From NCBI GenBank assembly GCA_000827265.1, contig KN834779.1:250679-314678 (forward strand): 64,000 nt of DNA, in the 5' to 3' direction. The first letter of the stretch is position 1, and each line of letters begins with the position of its first letter. The notes under the pieces were generated by a model. The model ran no database searches, was not told where the DNA came from, and saw only the letters and a list, made by a program, of their open reading frames with translations. Shown here piece by piece: positions 11,150 through 23,184 of this stretch. The stretch comes from Collybiopsis luxurians FD-317 M1 (taxonomy: Eukaryota > Basidiomycota > Agaricomycetes > Agaricales > Omphalotaceae). Position numbers and translations under genes: made by a program.

Positions 11150-14017
11150 ATGTCAGATTCTACCAGCATGGAACTTCATTCTGAAAAGACCACGAAACAA
11201 GGTCGGACTTTCAAGGCTCTCAAAGATTCGGAAGTGGATATTGCTGCTCAGCTCGTAGTTGGAGCTGACGGCGACAAGGAGTTGGACCCTCAGGTCGCAA
11301 AGAAGCTACTGTAGGTGATAGAAATGTCTAGAACTGGTCTATGAACTGTCTGATGTACTTTTTAACATAGACGCAAAATAGACCTCCACATCATGCCACT
11401 CATGTGTCGTGAGTCTCGCTTCACACTTTTTTCAGTAACGATTCTGATCGCTTTTCACCCCAGTGATGTATCTGTAAGATCTATTACCCCATGATTAAAA
11501 CTGCTCTGCCCATGACGTTTTCAGTATGACTTTTGCAGATAAGACAACGCTGGGACAATCGGCGGTATTGGGGATACAGTGCGTAACATATATGCTCTAT
11601 CGAATTGAATCACCGCATGATTTCAATTCATTGAAGGTCAACTGCTCATATATCTCAGAATCAGTTCAATTGGCTGAGCTCTGTATTTTACTTGACATAT
11701 CTGACTTTCGAAGTATGCCATACCTTAATGTCACGGTAATATGAGTTAATCATTCTCCCCTTAACAGTACCCGCAAAATTTCGCTCTGCAACATCTACCA
11801 GTTGGAAAATGGATGAGGTAAGTTACATGTCCCTTGCCTCCGGACAGGTTACAGACGAATTCCTTCATAACAGTGTCAACATTTTCCTCTGGGCCGTAGT
11901 CCTCCTGCAAGTAGCGTACCTTCGGATAAAGTGCGACCTAACCCCCTCCCTTGTCTAGGCTACATGCGGCATGTCATTCTTTTGGTGGCCTGCTCGCTGT
12001 GCGACTCATTCTAGGAATATGTGAAGGCTCAATTACCCCTGGATTCATGATCGTTCGTGTCTGCTCATCCTTTCTGTCCTTTACCATTCCGGCTCATCTA
12101 AACTTTGACTTCCTTCCTCCCTTCAACACATGACATCATCAGGTCACGTCGATGTTCTACACGCGTCAAGAGCAAAATAAACGCGTTGGGTACTGGTGCA
12201 AGTATCAGATCGTAGATTGATCGCGTCTAAAAAACTCATCATCGGTTCTTCCAGTCTTGATGAATGGCTTCGCTGTAATATTTTTGGGATTCGTGTCGTT
12301 CGGACTTTTGCATACCAAGGTTAGTCGTTCCTTAATCGCCAAGCGTTTCATCGGCTTAGCGCTTCCTGTTTATGGCTGCTAGACGCACAATTTCGCTCCC
12401 TGGCAATGGTACGCCTATCTACTTACCTCACCACGTCCAACTCATGCCACTTTGGACAGGTTAATGATAATTACAGGCCTTATCACTCTCGTGACCTCGA
12501 TTTGCTTCTGGTAAGCCTCGAGCTTGAGGTCGACTTCACGTTGCACTGTCGTTCCGCACTTCCGTCCGCCCTTCCTGACAGCCAGTTTGACATTTTTGTT
12601 TCGCCTCTGGCAGGTTCTGGTTCCCGGATTCCCCTGCGACTGCGTGGTTCTTGACCCCGGAAGAGCGTGTTCTCGCTGTGAAGCGCATTAAAGTGAATCA
12701 GACTGGTGCGTATAGAGGATAACCACCTGATTGACCATGTTGTACGATTTGATTTATCGCTCACATGAGACTGCTCTTCTCTCCGATAGGTATTGAGAAT
12801 AAGCATTGGAAACGAGAACAGTAAGTTCTCGTTGGACTCGATTTTCTTACTTGCGCCTTTCATGTGTTCCTCGCTATCCAGATTCATTGAAACACTTTGC
12901 GATCCCAAAGTATGGGTCATGGCCCTGTTCGCTGCGATATCGTAGGCGTCTTCTTTTTTTAGGGTCATCAGCTGAATCCTTGGATGTGTTCCTTCTGTAC
13001 AGTAACATTCCCAACTCCGTATGTGACTGCTCGTCAATCTTCGTCTATAGCAAGCCGACTTTTTCCACATCTAGCTAACGAACCAGCGCCAGTTGATCGT
13101 CAGCCAATTCGGCTTCACACCAATCCAGACTACACTCTTGGGATGCGTCGATGGAGTGGTGGAAATATTATCTATCTGGTTAGGTGTTTCTCTTGCTGGA
13201 GTGAAGGGGATCGGACGAGCGTACGCCGGTATCATCTTGTACATTCCAGGCCTTCTAGGAGCACTTTTGGTCAATCTGTTACCGTCGCATTTGAAAGTAG
13301 GGTTGCTATTTGGGTATTGGCTTTCGAGTAAGTGTATATAACAGCAGGAATGTCTGACCTCCAGCTGATCATGGACTGCTTCTTCTTGGTGAAGTTTTCT
13401 CCGTCGCTCCATTTGCCGTTTTCCTCGGCTGGGTTTCTGGATTGGTGTCGGGTCATACGAAACGTAAGTCTTTGTTAAATACTTGCTCATACATACGCTC
13501 CTCAGCGTGCTAACCCCTGGTTATTTTATTGAATAGGTACAACCACGAACGCCATGGTTCTTATTGGGTACGCAATAGGTAACTTTGCGTCCCCATTTAT
13601 CTGGAAGAAGATGTATCAACCCCGGTGAGTTAAATTCCTTGTAAATCTTTTTTTCAAGCCTTCTGCTAACGAAACCCGCCATTTAAATAGAAACCATGTC
13701 CCGTGGGACTTTTTAGCCACCGGCATGGGTGCATCGATCCTCATCCTCCTCGCCCTTCGCACTATGCTTGCCAGAGAGAACACAAGGAGAGATAGTGCAA
13801 CTCGGTATCACGATGCATATGACGATGTTTATCTGGAGTCTAAATCGGTCGCTTCCGAGGCTGAAATTGTCTTGAAGGCAAAAATCGACAAGGTGGGGAT
13901 GGCTATGGCGCGTTATAGTCCTTGCCGCTGACTGTGTTTGGTGCATTCATTTTATTTGTCTAGGCCTTCTTGGATCTGACGGATCTGCAAAACCACGATT
14001 TTCGTTATACCTTGTAG
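11150..14017 (+). CDS. MFS transporter, Dal5/allantoate permease-like (copy A)
   Basis: Twenty-one exons give 522 residues: 11150..11310, 11371..11408, 11464..11473, 11525..11582, 11659..11712, 11768..11817, 11874..11915, 11959..12052, 12143..12197, 12255..12319, 12383..12408, 12460..12510, 12614..12705, 12790..12820, 12882..12941, 13003..13018, 13075..13327, 13395..13463, 13537..13624, 13691..13892, 13964..14017. All phases agree. Exon 3 is only 10 bases and exon 16 only 16. The intron after exon 9 has a GC donor (T|GCAAGT). Family signatures: RKIDLHIMPLMC, DKTTLGQSAVLGIQ, NQFNWLSSVFYLTYL, FGGLLAVRLILGICEGSITPGF, FWFPDSPATAWFLTPEER, SHLKVGLLFGYWL. The Dal5 family (anion:cation symporters) imports ureides, vitamins and organic anions by proton symport at the plasma membrane. 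The substrate is unknown. A near-twin follows at 14677. Confidence 0.9.
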
Positions 14018-14676
14018 GCTGTAGCGACAACGACTATATCTCTGAAGTTTTGAAGTGTAAACTAGTATCTGTATAATTGTTCGACTCGCCTGCTATCCCT
14101 GTAGTAGTGTTCGAATAAATATCGATGCCTATGGCACGTAATTACTGAATTTACTAACAACTCTGGTGTGCATGCTGCTCCAATGGTTTTTGGACTTAGT
14201 GATACTTTTAGACGGCCCAGCTTCAATCCTAAACCTAACTCAGACTCTAGCTCTAAACTTAACTCTTATCGAGATCTTCCGCTGGCCTTAAAAGTCCGGT
14301 ATGTGTTTCAAATATCACACTGTTTTCGTTCCAATTCAATGCCGCAATACGCTCAATGTAGCAGGACGGAAGTCTCACGGCCGGCAAGCGTTGTGCCGCA
14401 GCTTAATGAGCTCCCCGCTCTCCGATCCGAATTTTGAGTGCCGCTTGGAGAGTCGGGACTAGGAATTTTACTTCCCGTACCTCACTGGCCTCACAAGCAA
14501 ATTTTGCATTTCTTCAGTGAGATGAAACTTGCCTTGCATTCGGCGCTACTACTCTAAGCTTGTGTGAGTTGCCATTCTATGAAGATTTTTCATACATATC
14601 CTTGGCTCAGTACACCATTTATACCTTGGCGGTACTCCGAGGAAACTTGGCTTTATCCCCCCAACCGCTACCTCCC
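14018..14676. other. Spacer between the twin transporters
   Basis: No gene seen. It contains the promoter of copy B. An in-frame ATG at 14560 could extend copy B upstream, but alignment with copy A favours 14677. Confidence 0.5.
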
Positions 14677-17454
14677 ATGGCCGACGCTACCAGCACAGAA
14701 TCGCCTTTTGAAAAGTCAAAAGAACAAAGTTCCACTCTTAAAGCTCTTAAGGAGTCAGACGTAGACGTTGCTGCTCAGCTCGTAAGTGGTGCCGATGGCG
14801 ATAAAGAGTTGGATCCTCAGGCCGCGAAGAGGCTACTGTAAGCGATCTCAAAACTATTCCTTGTGATATCTAATGAACCCTGTAACATAGACGCAAGATA
14901 GACCTCCACATCATGCCATTCATGTGTCGTGAGCCTTATTCCAATCTTCGTCCAGTTGAACTATTCTAATCACTTTCCTTACAAGTGATGTATCTGTAAG
15001 CCGTATTACCAGACGATTAGAGCCGTTGAACCCATCCCGTTTTAGCATGACTTTCGCAGACAAGACTGCCTTGGGACAATCGGCGGTTTTGGGGATACAG
15101 TACGTAACATCTACTCTGTCATATCGAGTCGCCGCATTGATTGACCGATCCATTGAAGATCAACCGCTCATCTATCTCAGAATCAGTTCAATTGGTTGAG
15201 CTCCGTATTTTACTTGTCATACTTGGCTTTCGAAGTACTCCGTTCATCGCCCTGGTAGTATGTGAGCCGATTATTTTCTCAACAGTACCCTCAAAATCTC
15301 GCTCTCCAACACTACCCAGTTGGAAAATGGATGAGGTAGGCTACGTGTTCCTTTATCATCCAGATTGGTTGCAGATAAATCCTTTTACAATAGTATCAAC
15401 ATTTTTATTTGGGCTATAGTTCTTCTGCAAGTACTCTGCCCTTGGATAAAGCACGTTCTCACTTCCTCCTCCCCTGCTTAGGTTACATGCGGCATGTCAT
15501 TCTTTCGGTGGCCTGTTCGCTGTTCGGTTCATCCTCGGAATATGTGAAGGTGCAATTACCCCTGGATTCATGATTGTTCGTGTCTGCTCTTTTGCATTTA
15601 TTTCAGATTCACTTTGACTTTAGCACGAACTAGGTTACGTCAATGTTCTACACGCGTCCAGAGCAAAACAAACGCGTTGGGTACTGGTGTGAGTATCAGA
15701 TCTTAGATTGACAGGTACCGACGCGATATCCATGCTTTTCCAGTCCTAATGATTGGTTTGGCTGTGATTTTCTTGGGATTCCTGTCCTTTGGAGTTTTGC
15801 ATACCAAGGTACTCATCCCTGCGCCACCAAGTGTTTTTTTTTCAGCTCATCGCCCTCTAGACACATAATTTCGCGCCCTGGCAATGGTACACCCACATTC
15901 CGACCACGAAACGTCTACTCAGGCCAGTTTGAATAGGTTGATGATTATCACAGGCATCCTTACACTCCTTACTTCGATCTGCTTCTGGTAAGCCTCGAGT
16001 TCAATCAAGTTTGACTTCACACCGGCCCATCATTCCGTGCCAATAAGTCTGATAACCTTCGCTTTGTCTCCAGGTTTTGGTTCCCAGATTCCCCTGCGAC
16101 TGCATGGTTCTTGACTTCGGAAGAACGTATTCTTGCAGTGAAGCGTATCAGAGTGAATCAGACCGGTGTGTATATCTGCCCAATTAGTGATCTGATGTCG
16201 CTCGATTCTCACCTGGAACTGTTCTTCTAAATGAAAGGTATCGAGAATAAACATTGGAAACGAGAGCAGTTAGTCATCAAGCATTGAGATTAATTGTTCT
16301 GAGATATACCTCTCATGCTATTCAGGTTCGTCGAGACATTATGTGATACCAAAGTATGGATCATGGCCCTGCTCGCTGCGACAGCGTAAGTGTCTTCCTC
16401 CGTTTGCGAGGTGATCAGATGAAATCTTCTACCTTTTTATAGCAACATCCCCAATTCCGTACGTGCCCGGGCCCGTAACACCTGCCCGTTCATTTTTAAC
16501 CTGACTTTGCCGAGCGCTCCACCAGCTAACAAATCAACGCCAGTTAGTCATTAGCCAATTCGGTTTCACACCAATTGAAACTACGCTTCTGGGGTGCGTT
16601 GACGGAGTGGTGGAAATCCTAACCATCTGGCTAGGTGTTTCTCTTGCTGGGATGAAGTGTATTGGCCGAGCATATGCATGCATCATCCTGTACATTCCTG
16701 GACTTCTAGGGGCACTTCTGGTCAACTTGCTGCCATCACATATGAAAGTAGGATTGTTATTTGGGTATTGGCTGGCCAGTAAGTGTACTTGGATACCGAA
16801 GCTTGTGCAATCCAATGCCCCAGCTGATCATACTGCCAAGTCTCTCCCATTGCACCATTTGCAATTTTTATCGGTTGGGCATCCGGATTGGTATCGGGTC
16901 ATACAAAACGTAAGTTTTAGCAGAAGCACTGCCTGTATGTTCGATTGTATGCATACTTTTTTGCCTATGTCATAGGTACGACAACGAACGCCCTAATTCT
17001 TATCGGATACGCCATAGGTAATTTTGCGTCGCCGCTTATCTGGAAGAAGATGTACCAACCTCGGTGAGTTAAGTTGAGTTTGCTTCCTCCTCTGCGCCAT
17101 TGAAACACCTCATAGAAATCATGTCCCGTGGGACTTTCTTGCTGCCAGCATGGGCGCATCGATCCTCCTTTTACTCATCCTCCGCACTGTGCTAGCCAGG
17201 GAGAATGCTAGAAGGGATAACGCAAGACACTATCATGACGCATATGACGAAGTTTATCTGGAGCTCAAGTTGGACGCGTCTGGGACTGGAGTTGTCTCGA
17301 AGGTAAAGATTGACAAGGTATGCGGCCTAACAAGCGTTCCCTTCCCTCACCCAGTGTCGCTAAAAGCAGCCGGTGAATTCTTCTGGGGTTGTACTTCCAG
17401 GCTTTCCTGGACCTGACAGATCTGCAAAATCAAGATTTTCGTTATACATTGTAG
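14677..17454 (+). CDS. MFS transporter, Dal5-like (copy B), with one lost splice donor
   Basis: Tandem twin of copy A with the same 21 exon lengths: 14677..14837, 14891..14928, 14986..14995, 15046..15103, 15181..15234, 15286..15335, 15394..15435, 15482..15575, 15634..15688, 15744..15808, 15861..15886, 15937..15987, 16074..16165, 16238..16268, 16326..16385, 16443..16458, 16526..16778, 16841..16909, 16976..17063, 17116..17317, 17401..17454. The predicted protein matches copy A through all transmembrane segments. The one defect is at the exon 7 end: where copy A reads GTAGC|GTACCT, copy B reads GTACT|CTGCCC. The only nearby GT, at 15431, leads to a frameshift and early stop. Either this is a young pseudogene, or an unusual donor is used, or there is a base error. 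If spliced as in copy A it would give 522 residues. Same family and likely role as copy A. Confidence 0.75.
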
Positions 17455-18155
17455 GGTATGTTGACAATACAGCTTGAGATATGAACTAAAACCTGCACAG
17501 TGGCCGTCATGGACGAAAAAAAAAAAATCAATGGCTTCGCGTACTAGTACTATCGCAATGATTGGTAATAGGCTGGTAATTACAGAATTCGCTTCCTTAG
17601 TATATAGTATGTTAACGCAAGTCCAACCCCGCCCATAAGGTCGACTTTTGAGACACTTGTACTTAGATTGAGTCGTGTCAAGGAGTCCTAATCAACTTCA
17701 CTGCAATGTAGTGGAGGTCAGTCGGGTGAAATCACATCAATGCTTTTAGAATGGCTGCTTTCTGGGTCCGTTTGATGGTCGCAGTCAGCTCCCCCTCGAC
17801 AAGCCTATCAGGTGTATGAAGACGCCATATTTCTGATATGCACAACAAGGCGTGGGATGTAGCTCTCTTGGTGAGCTGGTAAGATGCAACTTATCTTGGA
17901 TTAGGCCTTCCATTAGGAATTAAATGGGTCCTCTTGATGTCTGGATAACCCAAGTAATCCATTCAAGAGTCCATTAATTCTGTCAATCCAGTTAAGTTCA
18001 GATTTACGAACAGTTGCTTACTTAGAATTTACATAGTATTATTAGTGCTGCCTCAATACATACTATTCCAGTAGAATATACTATCTACTTGACCCACTTA
18101 GTTGAACCATATCAGCTTGACCTGAGCCTATGTTGAAATCATTGAGAATGCAGGG
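17455..18155. other. Spacer with a relic inside
   Basis: Between the convergent ends of transporter copy B and the kinase-like gene. Apart from the relic at 17751-17880 I see no coding signal; the remainder is AT-rich. Confidence 0.5.
17751..17880 (+). pseudogene. Relic of the small 115-residue gene found intact at 22588
   Basis: The stretch 17755-17798 matches the promoter side of the intact gene (22490-22545; both share GGTCAGCTCCCC or GCAGTCAGCTCCCC). It then runs, after a deletion, into text matching the second coding exon (CGACAAGCCTAT, then ACAAGGCGTGG). Start, most of exon 1 and the stop are missing. It sits between an MFS gene and a kinase-like gene, the same order as in the second copy of the block. 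Confidence 0.6.
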
Positions 18156-20368
18156 TTAGATAGAGGAAATGTAAGGGAACATGTCTTTAGCTTCCACAAG
18201 CCTCATCCTTTTACCCTCTGCTGAATCTGTAGAGATATAAGCTTGTACCGGATCCCAATCATCCGGCTCGCCATAATGTTTCCACACAAGCTCTGGATCT
18301 AACTCAACATCGCCTTGTCTACCCAAAAGGACATAAAGCAGGCCAAAGTAATTCGCAATGTAGTTCCGCTCATGTGGCTCCCATGTTTGCGTCGTTGATG
18401 CAAAGTCAATGAGGACAGCATGGTCAACCTTAGTGGTAGGATTGGTGTAGAGGATGACCTGATCGCTGTGCCAATCGCGTTGGGAGATGTCAGCAACGTC
18501 CAGAACGCGCGCTGCGTGACGACAACTTTGAATCTGAAAGAGGTTTTCACGCGGTCATCAGATTACTCCTTGTGGTGAACGATCAACGCACCATCTTCAT
18601 TTGCCTGTCGGGGGCCAACCCCTGTGCAAAACTAGAGTCGAGCTTCCATCCATCGATGTATTCCATGAGAAGACCGTACAATATTGTTCCGTCAGGTAGC
18701 GTGAACTGTCGGAGGACTATAAGCAAGTAGTATCTTACGCGTGAAGATGCTGTGAAGCATGTACCTGGTGAGTTCCATAGAACCAAGGAATGACAGATCC
18801 TTGTGCAGGAACAAGTTTGTCGTATGCAAATGCCTCATTGAGAGCATAAGTCTCAGCTTGTACAACTGGATAAAACCACTGAGGGAGAAGGTCGTCATCC
18901 AGTTCATCATCGTTTTCGTCTGGACTTTGCAGTGGCTGGAATCGATCATCGAACAATTTCAGACACAGCGAGGATGTTGAGACGGGAATATTGTCGATTG
19001 AAGTGATTTGACAACGATAAACAGTACAGATCCCGTGCTCTGAGCCTTCTGCCAAAACATCTTGGATCTTGAGAGTGAAGGATTTGCTCCGCTTGAACAA
19101 TTCAGCGACTCCAGCAGTCACAAGTGGCGATTCGCGCTGCGTTTCCTTCAGGTGTGCCGCTGTATCTGATGAAATCTCAGAGGCGTCAAAGGGATAGAGG
19201 GGGCGAATATCTGGAAAGAACTGCCCAACTTCATTCGTCTTAGCGGTAAGCGTGTCATTGGGGTGAGCGACGAGTTTGGAAAAATTTTTCGACACATGTT
19301 CGTGCCAACGGAAGAATTGAAGCGCTCTTGCGCGATCTCGAACTAGTGTTGGCATATCAAAGTCAGAATGACGATAGTGAGTTGCGAAAACCTCTTCATC
19401 TCCAAATGGAGGTTGATGCGGATCTTGCGGAGGTCCCTGTGGAAGGATAACGTCCTCATCGATTTCCATATCTGGATGAGGAACGTCGATAAAAATCCCA
19501 GCAGGTAAAGCATCGAGTAGATACGCAGTAGCAAGGACCCTGAGAGCCAAAGAGGGTTGAGTCGTTGATATCCTTTCAAATAGAGGTTCAGGGCGGTTTC
19601 GTGCGGGAGGGAAAAAAATGGCAATATCCTGGAAGTTTGTCACAATTATGGTGGCTGAGGATGTGTGTTTCAGAGCTAGGGAAAGAGCATATTCAACACG
19701 GGAAGAGACTTGTCCGCTGGAATGGAATAGATTGTCTGACTACCGGAGCATGGTGTTGAATATTTGTAACACCAAGAACGACAAATCTCTTACAAGAGGC
19801 AAGACTATCGGAGGAGTTAGACTCCAGCGTTCAAAGTCTTCAGCTATGAAGGTAGCTCCAGCAATGGCTAGCGAATGTATATACGTTCATGTGCTGAATG
19901 TAAGGAGTAAAGTAAACTCACTATGTCCAAAATCGACGTGTCTGCAATTCATGGGCGTTTTTAGACATTGTGGGGAGTGCAATTGATTGAAAATGTCTGG
20001 TATAGGCCGCAGCAGTATCATCAGATATTCATTTGGTGTAAGACTACAGAATTTTGCATGTTAACTCAAGTAGTAATTCTAAGGTATACATACTTGGAAG
20101 AATTAGATTCTTCTACCGGCCAGGATATTCTTCGTTTATGAACAGATCGAAGCGTACGTTGAAGGTTTGAAAGTACTCTGACGAGGGTCTTGTCGCCGAG
20201 CCCAGACTCTTTCCACTCGATCGGGGAGGAAGTCCTCCAGGTTGGACTCGGCGACAGAGAAGTGGGTTCTGGCCAAGGTGGTGGAAGAGGAGCTGTGGTG
20301 AAGATTTTATCGGGGTGTCTCATTGCCGTTGAGTACATTCGAAGAGTACGAGTGCAGGTTCTAAGCAT
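18156..20368 (-). CDS. Protein kinase-like (PKL fold) protein
   Basis: Six exons in phase give 645 residues: 20368..20094, 20043..19922, 19867..19794, 19739..18765, 18705..18592, 18533..18156. The N-terminus MLRTCTRTLRMYSTAMR is basic and could be a mitochondrial targeting signal. The C-terminal third has atypical kinase features: GLLMEYIDGW (hinge), SQRDWHSDQVIL (catalytic-loop equivalent of HRD...N), and LIDFAST in the DFG position. These are typical of the aminoglycoside-phosphotransferase-like or fungal kinase-like families expanded in Agaricomycetes. The middle part (LPQWFYPVVQAETYALNEAF) fits the N-lobe of those families. The function is unknown. A decayed copy of the C-terminal coding region lies at 23185-23395. 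Confidence 0.75.
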
Positions 20369-21063
20369 GGGGAGCCTGCAGATTAGTATTTGTTAGTACT
20401 AGTATTAGTATTGAACAGAGGTACCGTGCGTTGTATTAGACACAAAATTTTCACTGCCGGCATTCCGCGACGCGTACGGCATGTACGTACACAGCTTCTT
20501 TTCCTCGAACGGCTACGACCGTGTCAGATTTTTGGTTCGCCTAGAAGGAACCAGACGTCAATGCACGGAAAGAAGAGCTTATGAACTCCGTTCAGTTTGG
20601 GTAATTGCTCAGTAACTTATGAACCGTGAAAGTTTCTGCCAGTTGACGACGGATGGTAGAACTAGAACGAGCAAGGTCACTCTCTAGTTCGAAAGAAGCA
20701 AGTCTCGAAATGTTTAGACGAATTCAAGGGTTCTTGTACGTCGTGTAATTTTCTTTACCCTTTCGGTATTTTCTAACTTCTACGGTTGACTCCAACATCG
20801 TAAGCAGGGCTTGGATCACTACACCTGTTTGTCCCGCGTGTTACCGCCCCATCTTCCATTTCAGTTTCGGGTCCCCAACCGTAGCTCTCAACTCGTTCAA
20901 ACTACAACTAAACTTTTGAAAAAGCGGTCATTCAGTCATCCGGATCGTTTGAGGGCGGTCTTCTATCTCTTGAACTCTGCTCCGTACATGTTGAACTTAT
21001 GCCCTCCTCATTGAAATGTACATGACATTGGCAGTGTATCTTCCAAGGTATGTGTTAGTTTGA
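20369..21063. other. Spacer upstream of the kinase-like gene
   Basis: Contains the promoter of the kinase-like gene on the minus strand. Short open frames at 20390 and 20811 have no family features. No gene is supported. Confidence 0.5.
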
Positions 21064-21335
21064 CAGAAGAACGCATCATTGCAGTGAAGCGTCTTAAAAT
21101 GAATCAGACCCCGGTGTGTATATCTGCCCAACTTGACAAGTTCTGCCATCTTACCTGGAATTGCTCTACTCAATAATAGGTGTTACTGGAAATGAGAGCA
21201 GTAGGTATCAGCGAAACTGAGTATTCTTCTGACGTGTATTTCTCATTTGCTCGTCAATGTTCACGTTCATCGAGATTTGTGATACCGTCGTGTTCGCTGC
21301 GACAGCGTCAGTGTCTTCCTCCCTTGCGAGATCGT
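21064..21335 (+). pseudogene. Relic of a Dal5-like transporter (exons 13-15 region)
   Basis: Aligns with copy B from about 16125 to 16410: ACAGAAGAACGCATCATTGCAG against exon 13, then the intron text GGTGTGTATATCTGCCCAA, then degraded exon 14 and exon 15 with TTCGCTGCGACAGCGT followed by intron text GTGTCTTCCTCC. Introns are retained, so this is genomic duplication and not retroposition. Frameshifts and deletions destroy the frame. Confidence 0.8.
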
Positions 21336-21539
21336 CAAGCCAACGTTTCAAAACTTCAGACATATAATCGTTGGTACAACCTATAACATTTGTAACGAAA
21401 ACTGTAGTGTTCATATTAATATTAGTTTGCTATTTTGGATTACTAGAGCTACTTTCAGACAGTTCGGCTTCAAGATATGGTCCGGGCTAATACATGTCCC
21501 AGCTTTACCAACTTGTATAAACAAAAAGGCCTTACATCA

Positions 21540-22440
21540 AGTTCTTCCGTTGACCTCAACAGTAGTGTCTATCCTCGGTCCTCCGCCGATGACTAGCTTT
21601 CAAAACACTATTTTTTTGTCCTCCGTTGACCTCGAAAGAAGGACTACTGTCCAGAACACATACAGTCTTCAGTCCTTAGTTGACCTCAAATATAGACTGG
21701 CGTTCGAAATACACACCATCTTGGGTCCTTAATGGACCTCAAGAGATGGACTAGCACTCAAAACACACACGAACTTCAGTCTTCAAAGATGGATTAGCAT
21801 CCAAAACACACGCTTTCTTGGGTTCTCCGCTGACCACAAAAGAGGGATTAGCGTTCAAAATACACACTTCGTTGACCTCAGAGATGGACCGAGGTTCGAA
21901 ACACACTATCTTGGGCCCCCGTTGACCTCAAAAGATGGGCTAGCACTCAAACACACACAAAATCTTCAGCCCTTCATTGATCCCAAAGATGGACTAGTAT
22001 TTGAAGCACTATCTTGGGTCCCAAAAATCCTCCGTTAACCTCAATACATGAACTAGCATTTAAAAACACACAAACTTTAGTCCTTGTTGACCACCTCAAA
22101 GACGGATTAGCACTCAAAACACGTGCTCTCTTGGGCCCTCCGCTGACCACAAAAGATGGATTAGTGTTCAACATACACACAGTCTTCAGTCCTTTGTTGA
22201 CCTCAGAGATGGACTGAGGTTCGAAACACGCTATCTTGGGTGCTCCGTTGACCTCAGAAGATGGACTAGCGCTCAAACAAAGAAAACTTCAGACTTTCAT
22301 TGACCTTAAAGATGGACTAGTGTTTAGAAGAAGCACTATCTTCGGTACTCTATTGACCTTGAAAGATAGACTAGCGTTCAAAATACACACTACTCAGCCT
22401 CAGAAGTCCAGTTTATGTTCGAAAAACATACTATCTTCAG
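21540..22440. repeat. Minisatellite of about 17 diverged units of roughly 54 bp
   Basis: Repeating core: TTGACCTCAAAGATGGACTA, then GCGTTCAAAACACACAC, then CTTCAGTCCT or CTTGGGTCCT. Units run about 44-60 bases, most often near 54. Two alternating endings and matching long blocks (about 21846-22020 against about 22140-22330) show a higher-order period of roughly 300 bases. On the minus strand 21974-22276 stays open for 100 codons with an imperfect repeat of 18-19 residues, but no gene context supports translation. Confidence 0.85.
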
Positions 22441-22587
22441 TCCCTACCAGCTATGGCATCGAGACTGGCAACGTGAATCAACAGCGATTCGTATAAAATA
22501 ACCGCTTCCTGGGCCCGTTTGGCAGTCGTGGTCAGCTCCCCTTCAAGTTGCACATCCACTAGTACAATATCCAGAACTTGAACCGTC

Positions 22588-23053
22588 ATGAGTGCTTTTG
22601 GCAAATCACTGCTTCTCTTGTCCTCCAGGGCCAGACAGCAATATGCTGGACAAATCTCCCAGCGTATCTCGGACATACTCAAGAAAAATGAAGCCAGTAT
22701 TAAAGCCAAGCTTGGTGATGTTAATGGCTTCATTCTTGTGTAAGGATCTAATCCTCATACTACATTTTGTAGCTGTTTCTTACTAACGCACCCCAATTTC
22801 CCTAAAGAACTGATTCTCATCCTTCAAAGTCCGACGCCAAACATCATTACACTATTGATGCGTACGGCAAGGACGAAAAACATAAACTCGACAAGCCTAT
22901 TGGGTGCATCCATATGTACGAAGATGACACCTATCAGGTATTTACGGCCCCCCGTAGCAAGGCGTGGAAGGTAAGTCTGTTTAACGAGTTTGTAAGAGAA
23001 CGCTATTTATGTGGGAATAGGCCTACACTGACAAATTGCCTCCGTCGAAGTAA
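22588..23053 (+). CDS. Small protein of unknown function, 115 residues
   Basis: Three exons, 22588..22739, 22808..22970 and 23021..23053, join in phase with consensus GTAAG donors. The protein starts MSAFGKSLLLLSSRARQQYA and has an amphipathic helix (GQISQRISDILKKNEASIKA). It continues KLGDVNGFILV and HHYTIDAYGKDE, then HMYEDDTYQVFTAP, and ends AYTDKLPPSK. No signal peptide or membrane segment is evident. I do not recognise the family. Its exons were found by comparison with the relic at 17751-17880, which supports it as a real unit of the duplicated block. Upstream lies the minisatellite; downstream lies a kinase-like relic on the other strand. Confidence 0.6.
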
Positions 23054-23184
23054 AGATATCAGTGCTCGATTTTCACGTTCCGTCTCAGAACTCGTCGATT
23101 CCTTTGAATTTTGTCTACTTTCAGAGATGAAAGTTTTGATATAACATTTGTATTCGTTGTTGTCTAATATCATCTACTTTATGC

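Noticed and set aside
10764..11258. Open frame of 164 codons upstream of transporter A
   Set aside because: Overlaps the true first exon in another frame and has no family features.
21540..22440. Possible CRISPR-like array
   Set aside because: Units are contiguous, diverged and without unique spacers; the genome is eukaryotic.
22437..22733. Minus-strand frame of 98 codons
   Set aside because: The plus strand carries the phase-consistent exon 1 of the small gene with canonical splice sites and relic support.
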